DNA of 12,796 nt, taken from Podila epigama (Eukaryota > Mortierellomycota > Mortierellomycetes > Mortierellales > Mortierellaceae). The stretch's first letter is position 1, and each line of letters opens with the position of its first letter. The DNA is taken from the NCBI GenBank assembly GCA_015679605.1, contig JAAAVE010000412.1, positions 6,401-19,196 of the forward strand, in the 5' to 3' direction. The notes beneath the pieces are model-generated. The model saw nothing but the letters and a program-made list of their open reading frames with translations. It was not told where the DNA came from and did no database searches. Position numbers and translations under genes: made by a program. Shown here in pieces: positions 8,381 to 12,796 of this stretch.

Positions 8381-8388
8381 TCACGTGA
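8381..8388. promoter_or_regulatory. TCACGTGA palindrome (E-box type), about 280 bp upstream of wee1
   Basis: A perfect 8-bp palindrome with a CACGTG core, in the right range for a wee1 promoter element and also accessible to the divergent gene. Binding by a bHLH factor is inferred from the motif only. Confidence 0.35.
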
Positions 8389-8498
8389 CCGTAAGAAATG
8401 TTGTGACCAAATTGGTCAAATATGCAGTGTACGTGTCGTGTTCAACAGGCTTCCCCTTTCCATTTCTTCCAGCTCTTTCCATGTTAAGAAGGGGTGTA

Positions 8499-8562
8499 GT
8501 GAAGTGAGGTGTGGGGTGTGCATGGTGTGAGTGAATGTGTGTGTGTGAGTTGGGTGAGTTGA
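8499..8562. repeat. GT-rich simple sequence
   Basis: Irregular GTGTG, GAGTG and GTGGGGTG words over about 60 nt, including a (GT)5-like core near 8537-8546. It lies between the wee1 leader and the exon-like island and has no coding signal. Confidence 0.6.
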
Positions 8563-8900
8563 ATGGAAGTGGCAAAGTGTAGAAGAGCGTGATAAAATGG
8601 GCATTGGCCTATGGGAAATTACTCGAGGGCAGCGCAAAGAACATACCATTGCATCCATCCTTTACCCACTTACTTGCGTTCGTTCTGTTGAACGGCAGTG
8701 GACTTCTCTCTTTGACCCATTCCTTACCCCCCTTCCTTGACATGTTCTCCCTTTTTCAATTGTTCCCACTAGGTAGTTCATTTGTTAGATTGAGCCGACC
8801 ATCTGTTTGGCTTACCTCTAGGATGGCGCCAAACCCTTTCTGCTGGGAGACGATTTCCTGCGCCAGAACCACAAGTTCATTGCCATTGTGGATAGGCCTT

Positions 8901-8950
8901 GCATATCTATCTCTATCTCTTTGTCCGTCTTTCTCTCTCTCTCTGTCTGT
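8901..8950. repeat. CT-rich TCTATC/CTCTCT simple sequence
   Basis: TATCTATCTC units pass into a CTCTCT run and then CTGTCTGTAT. The reverse strand gives an Arg/Asp/Glu-rich frame that I treat as an artefact. Confidence 0.75.
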
Positions 8951-9056
8951 ATCTTTTTGCCTTCTCCTTGTCCTTGTCAAAGGAGAGGCCAATGTAGGGG
9001 GAATTCCGTGAGGGCGACAGGATAGGCAAGGCGGCAATCATCACGAGTGAATAGCT

Positions 9057-9098
9057 GGATGGATGGATGACTGGATGGATGGATGGATGGATGGATGG
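9057..9098. repeat. GGAT tetranucleotide repeat
   Basis: Three GGAT units, a short GACT interruption and six more GGAT units, followed by GAATGAATGAATG. The last upstream ATG of the right-hand gene sits at the end of this block, at about 9111-9113. Confidence 0.9.
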
Positions 9099-9481
9099 AC
9101 GAATGAATGAATGGGGGCGGGACCACACTCCCTTTTTTTTTTTTGGTCTTCCTTTATTTCTCCACTTTTTCACACTTTCTACTCCCACATTTTCATACAT
9201 CGCGTTGGGATACAAACAACCACCACCATTCTCCATCTCTATCCATTTTCATCTCCGTCATACCATTGCTTTGCCAGATCTGCTTGTCAGAAGGAGGAGG
9301 CGTCTTATTGAACCAGCAGAGCCATTAAAACAGAACCACACCCCACACAACTGTCATCTGAACAATACAAGACGACTTGGCGACAACAACAGCCCGTCAG
9401 TCCGCCATTTGCCATCCCCTCTTCCCTTAATTCCGTCGTACAGGAAACATTACAATTTCTTCTGTTTGATCGACATCATTG

Positions 9482-9528
9482 TTTTTTTTTTTCTTTCTTT
9501 TCTCTTTTCTCTTTTCTCTTTTCTTTTC
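9482..9528. repeat. TTTTC/TTTCTC polypyrimidine repeat
   Basis: A poly-T run followed by repeated TTTTCTC units in the proposed leader of the right-hand gene. The opposite strand reads as a Lys/Arg/Glu-rich frame with no family features. Confidence 0.8.
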
Positions 9529-9700
9529 GACTTGCTCCATAACGAATCCAGAACCCCTTGGCCTGTGGCAACACGCTTCTCACAACGCATCCCGCACGCC
9601 GTACAGCAACCACATCTTATATCGCGCTTGATTGTATTGCTCATCACGGTGCACACTTGACAGACAGCAACTTTTTTTTATTTCAGCACGCGCTTTGACC

Positions 9701-12700
9701 ATGCAGTGTCGACCGATGAGCAATCTCATCAAAATCACGCTACACGAGGATGGCAAAAAACATGAGCGCATGTTTGAATTTGCACCAACAACAACGTGTC
9801 GTCTCGCAGTGGAGCAGGTAACTTCGTTTCTCAACGCGTTTTATTCCCTGTTCATATTTGCTTAGCTCTCTATTTTTTTTATTGTTCAACCTCCATTGCT
9901 TTTTGCTCTGGTCTCCATGGAATGAAAACGAATGAAATGCAACCATGAATGTACAGATGCATTTCATTCATACATACGAGACCGACTTTACCAGAACCTT
10001 TTTTTATTTTCTTTTTTGCTCTGTTACTTTTGAGAGAGTGTGCACTGTCTCCCTGCTTATGATTCTAATGCATTTCATGCTTCATGCTTCGGGTATCACA
10101 TATATAACTTAGGCATGCTCAACGTTTTTATTTCCAGAGGACTGGACAGTGGCCATGTAAGGAGACCATGTTATTGGAGTGTTTTTGCCCGTTGATGACA
10201 CGCATTCAATTCATGTATATCATGCGTGAGCAGTGTTTCCCGTCATGTCTGTTCCCGCACTTTCCTTTTACCCCCGCCCACAAAGACTGAAAAAGAGAAA
10301 GGGGCCCATTCCTTTTCGTGTTTTGTGCTCACTTCACTTTACCTCTCCTCCACGTTCTCTTGCAATGGTTTAAATTACATCCTTTCTCCTTAATTCTCTC
10401 TATCTAACCATTGGTATATTGCACTTTGACCTTTCCTTCCATGAATATTACTCTTGTTCTCTCTTCTTCCTTGCACTGTTGAGTACAGGTACAGTAAGAA
10501 GCACGGAGGGTGGATTCATGATGACACGCGCCTGGTCGACATTGTGTTCAAAGGAAATGTAAGTAAAATAAAATAAAAATACCAGCAAAAAGCAGGCATA
10601 TCATATCATGTCGAGACAGATGAGCAGCGAATATGATCATGTATACCGGCTTACTTTTCTTAATCCTCCTTCTCTTCCCCTTATCCTACCTCTGTGGTTA
10701 GAAAGCACTCGAGATGAGGACAAAGACCCCTTCTTTCTTTGAGACGCAACCCATCCATCACCTCGAGCCATCCAAGGTCAGCCAGGCATAGAGTGAAACG
10801 ATTTGCTTTGCCTAGATTATCTGTGGTTGTACATGTCGCCCCTTTGAGCACTGTCACTAATATCCAATTGCTCATCCCCTATATATCCACTCATCCAGAT
10901 GTCACTTCGCGACTCGACCATACTCAAAGGACCCTCATCACCTCTTGACCATCACCGCATCTTCAACTTTATGTTTCGATCCGTAGATGACCACTTTGTG
11001 TCCAAGTTCCAGCAGCGAGCTATTTATCTGTCCGTCCTGCTCCTGAACAGCGACAACAAGATTTTACTAAATTCGAATGGTATCCCCCCGACAGTCATGA
11101 TTTCAACTGTTGGCACATCAAACGACTACTATACTTTCGACACTGAATCTCCCGACTTTGCTTGGATGTTCAAGACCACACTCGACTGGGCGGCTGATTC
11201 GCCTCCCTCGGTCTTTTCTGGTTCAGAAATTGTCGAATCCCCGCGCCAATCAATAGATGCAAGCAACCGATCCAGGGACGTCTCGACCTCCGTGTCGCCA
11301 CCATCTCATTCAGGGAAACTTCATATTGTAACATCGCCTTCAACCATTGGTCAGAATGTACACCAGCCCATCTCGATTACGACAACAACCGCGGGTCACA
11401 AGAGCAATGGGAGCAACGTCAGCAATAGCAGCACATTCACAAATGGCGGAAGCTGGAGAACAGGCATGCGGACACTTTCAAATGCCTCGGCTGAACTCGC
11501 CGCTGGTCAGAGAGCGTCTTCGTACGAGTACCCAGATCGAACACAACACTACAAACGAGAGAATACTCTTCGACAGGAATACGTGATGGCAGCATCGCTA
11601 TTACAAAGGAGACTAGGAATCGCACCCATCAACCTGCTGTACGACAAGGTTGTAGATTTGCCTCAGGTTGGAGCCAAGAACGTGTTTGCAATCCAATATG
11701 TCAAGGATTCCGAAAAGGACAATATCGCACCAGATATCCTGCACTTTGGCGGCTTTCGATGGAGAAACATTGATTCGGCATCCAGTTCGGTTTACACAAA
11801 GAAGGAGGATATCTGGACTTGTCTCACAAGCTACTATGATAGCACAAGAGGTACTTTTTATGAGGCATCTCCATCAAGAATCGCGAGTCCTTGGGTTTTA
11901 TTGCGAACGCAGAAAGAAAAAGGAAAGACTAACAATACAATCCTTCTATTTTGTTGTCGATTCATAGTTTCAAGGCCGTCTCCAGGTCTCTATGTGGGGT
12001 TGTACTACACTGAGAGTACTATGTCTGGCTTGCAGATCCTTGTACCGTCACAGAGACGATCATTTGTGCCAATTGTTAAAGTTCGAAATGATTCCTCGTT
12101 ATCTTCGAACGAGTGGGACTGGATTCGTTCTACGGCCACAATGGACGCGGCAGCCCTCGCAAAGAATTGCGCTGTCCCAAAGGATGATCCCCTTCACCAT
12201 CTCAAAGTCGAGTTTGCACACGCGACAGCAAGGCTCTCAAAGACCACGCGTCTAACATGGGATCCGTCTGACATGTACACTCTCGACACAATGAAGATAT
12301 CACTGCGTTCATCACCAGACGCACTCCGGTCTAGAATCAGCCAAGACGCACGTGGAAAAGGCGAAACAAATGAAGCTTCAGGCCTTACAAAAGACTCGAC
12401 CTCAGCACCTCCAGAGTCAGTGTTTGCTGCCCATGAAGGACTCGCTGCCATGGATCGGGATCCGATTTGGGGGGATAAAGGTCGAGGCCAGGCAGGAGGG
12501 GCTAGACTGCAGGACGAAGATACGATCCGAGTGATTATGTTCATCAAGCCGACTCGACATGCATCCCAGCCGCAGGAAAACTACAACCGTCAGCACTTTG
12601 AGCTTTGTTCCTTTCCGCTCTTTGATGCCATACATCACTCTGTTTTCAATACTGCAACGTACCATCGTCTACGAAAAACAATGCACGAGCTAACGAATGA

Positions 12701-12796
12701 GATTGAGGAACTGGAGTGTGAGCTTGAACAAAACATGGTACGGAGCCGAGAATCTACGAGCGCCAAGGAGGTGATGGATGATGTTCTAACTGACTA
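9701..12796 (+). CDS. Unrecognised multi-exon protein with ubiquitin-like N-terminus and coiled coil (partial, at least 670 aa)
   Basis: Proposed exons are 9701-9817, 10113-10156, 10489-10558, 10899-11850 and 11968 to the edge, with no stop. All junctions are in phase. ATG 9701 is the first ATG in 587 nt and has A at -3; ATG 9716 is a weaker alternative. Residues 7-77 suggest a ubiquitin-like fold: strand ITLHEDGKKHERMFEFAP, a helix around CRLAVEQ, then DWTVAMYSKKHGGWI and DDTRLVDIVF. This layout recalls the F0 lobe of talin-like FERM proteins, but that is similarity by eye. Residues of about 179-283 are Ser/Thr/Asn-rich and probably disordered. Residues 290-620 contain ordered-looking, Trp- and Tyr-containing segments that I cannot assign (for example LLYDKVVDL and GLYVGLYYTES). 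Residues 626-660 begin a coiled coil (HELTNEIEELECELEQ). No catalytic motif is visible, so function is unknown and the C-terminus is missing. Confidence 0.75.
9818..10112 (+). other. First intron of the right-hand gene (alternative acceptor at 10139)
   Basis: Donor CAG/GTAACT, branch-like TTCTAATGC near 10062-10070, acceptor ATAACTTAG/GCATG. The resulting 44-nt exon gives a proper helix-to-strand connection in the ubiquitin-like fold. A second acceptor (TTTCCAGAG/GACTGG) gives a 17-nt exon in the same phase. The textbook-like TTTCCAG at 10137 would put the next exon out of the favoured frame. Confidence 0.6.
9930..9969. repeat. Perfect 12-bp inverted repeat with 16-nt loop inside the first intron
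   Basis: GAATGAAATGCA (9930-9941) is exactly complementary to TGCATTTCATTC (9958-9969). A 10-bp partial copy of the right arm, TGCATTTCAT, recurs at 10069-10078. The RNA could form a stable stem that brings the intron ends closer, but function is unproven. Confidence 0.7.
10157..10488 (+). other. Second intron of the right-hand gene (332 nt)
   Basis: Donor GCCAT/GTAAGG and acceptor GAGTACAG/GTAC. A competing acceptor six bases on (GTACAG/TAAG) would keep phase and remove two residues. CTAAC at 10404-10408 is a possible branch site but lies rather far from the acceptor. A split codon gives Met54 in the favoured model. Confidence 0.65.
10559..10898 (+). other. Third intron of the right-hand gene (340 nt)
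   Basis: Donor GGAAAT/GTAAGT is the best fit to consensus in the window. Acceptor CACTCATCCAG/ATGTC lies about 40 nt after CACTAAT (10856-10862). It is in phase 0, so the next exon happens to begin with ATG. That ATG could be mistaken for the gene start if the small upstream exons were missed. Confidence 0.75.
11851..11967 (+). other. Stop-free 117-nt intron (39 codons) in the right-hand gene
   Basis: Donor ACAAGAG/GTACTT, perfect CTAAC branch core at 11929-11933, T-rich tract and acceptor GATTCATAG/TTTC. Its length is a multiple of three and it contains no in-frame stop, so the reading frame stays open with or without it. Splicing is favoured because the intron signals are complete and the retained peptide (Lys/Arg-rich, then LLFCCRF) looks unlike its surroundings. 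Confidence 0.75.

Larger units (their letters stand above)
8106..9700. other. Divergent spacer between wee1 and the 9701 gene
   Basis: About 1.6 kb between two genes that point away from each other, so it must hold both promoters. The 230 nt before the wee1 start (8106-8335) contain no ATG on the minus strand. The 587 nt before the right-hand start (9114-9700) contain none on the plus strand. Both stretches look like leaders. In between are GT-, CT- and GGAT-type simple repeats and one non-repetitive, exon-like island near 8816-8900. No complete gene was recognised. Confidence 0.6.

Noticed and set aside
17-9409. An 11-base word, AGTCCGCCATT, at both 17-27 and 9399-9409
   Set aside because: Too short to exclude chance over this length; no flanking similarity was seen.
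10681-10948. Short open frames on both strands around 10.7-10.9 kb
   Set aside because: They lie mainly in the third intron of the right-hand gene and show no motif.
12194-12665. Minus-strand open frames near the right edge
   Set aside because: Antisense shadows of the last visible exon of the right-hand gene.

Overview
The window looks like genomic DNA of an early-diverging filamentous fungus, with Mucoromycota and especially Mortierella-type fungi my best guess. This is an inference from several traits together: short spliceosomal introns (85 to 340 nt) with CTAAC or CTGAC branch sites, very long CT-rich leaders and spacers full of microsatellites, a Gln/His/Pro-rich protein, and a fungal-type Wee1 kinase with many introns. 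No bacterial operon structure, tRNA, rRNA, CRISPR array or intact transposon was seen.

Layout. (1) 1-3201 carries no convincing protein gene. It is low-complexity DNA that I read mainly as promoter plus a very long 5' leader, probably interrupted by a leader intron, for the gene that follows. (2) 3202-5139 (+) encodes a 645-residue Gln/His/Pro/Ser/Thr-rich protein, probably a nuclear regulator without a recognisable DNA-binding domain. Its true C-terminus may lie in another frame, ending at 5215. (3) 5140-5484 is a short convergent 3' spacer. (4) 8105-5485 (-) is a six-exon, 637-residue Wee1-type protein kinase whose parts join in phase; one intron appears to be GC-AG. (5) 8106-9700 is the divergent spacer shared by wee1 and the next gene, with simple repeats, two CACGTG boxes and one exon-like island. 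(6) 9701 to the right edge (+) is a gene of at least five exons whose 3' end lies beyond the window. It codes for at least 670 residues: a ubiquitin-like N-terminal fold resembling FERM/talin F0 lobes, a Ser/Thr/Asn-rich linker, an unrecognised central region and the start of a coiled coil.

How the genes relate. They are separate transcription units (one convergent pair, one divergent pair), so shared function should not be assumed. The wee1 product would restrain mitotic entry by phosphorylating the inhibitory tyrosine of the mitotic CDK. The shared 1.6 kb divergent spacer could co-regulate wee1 and the right-hand gene. The least familiar element is the right-hand multi-exon gene. The most unusual gene-structure signals are the ATG-free leaders, the GC-AG intron in the kinase core and a stop-free 117-nt intron in the right-hand gene.
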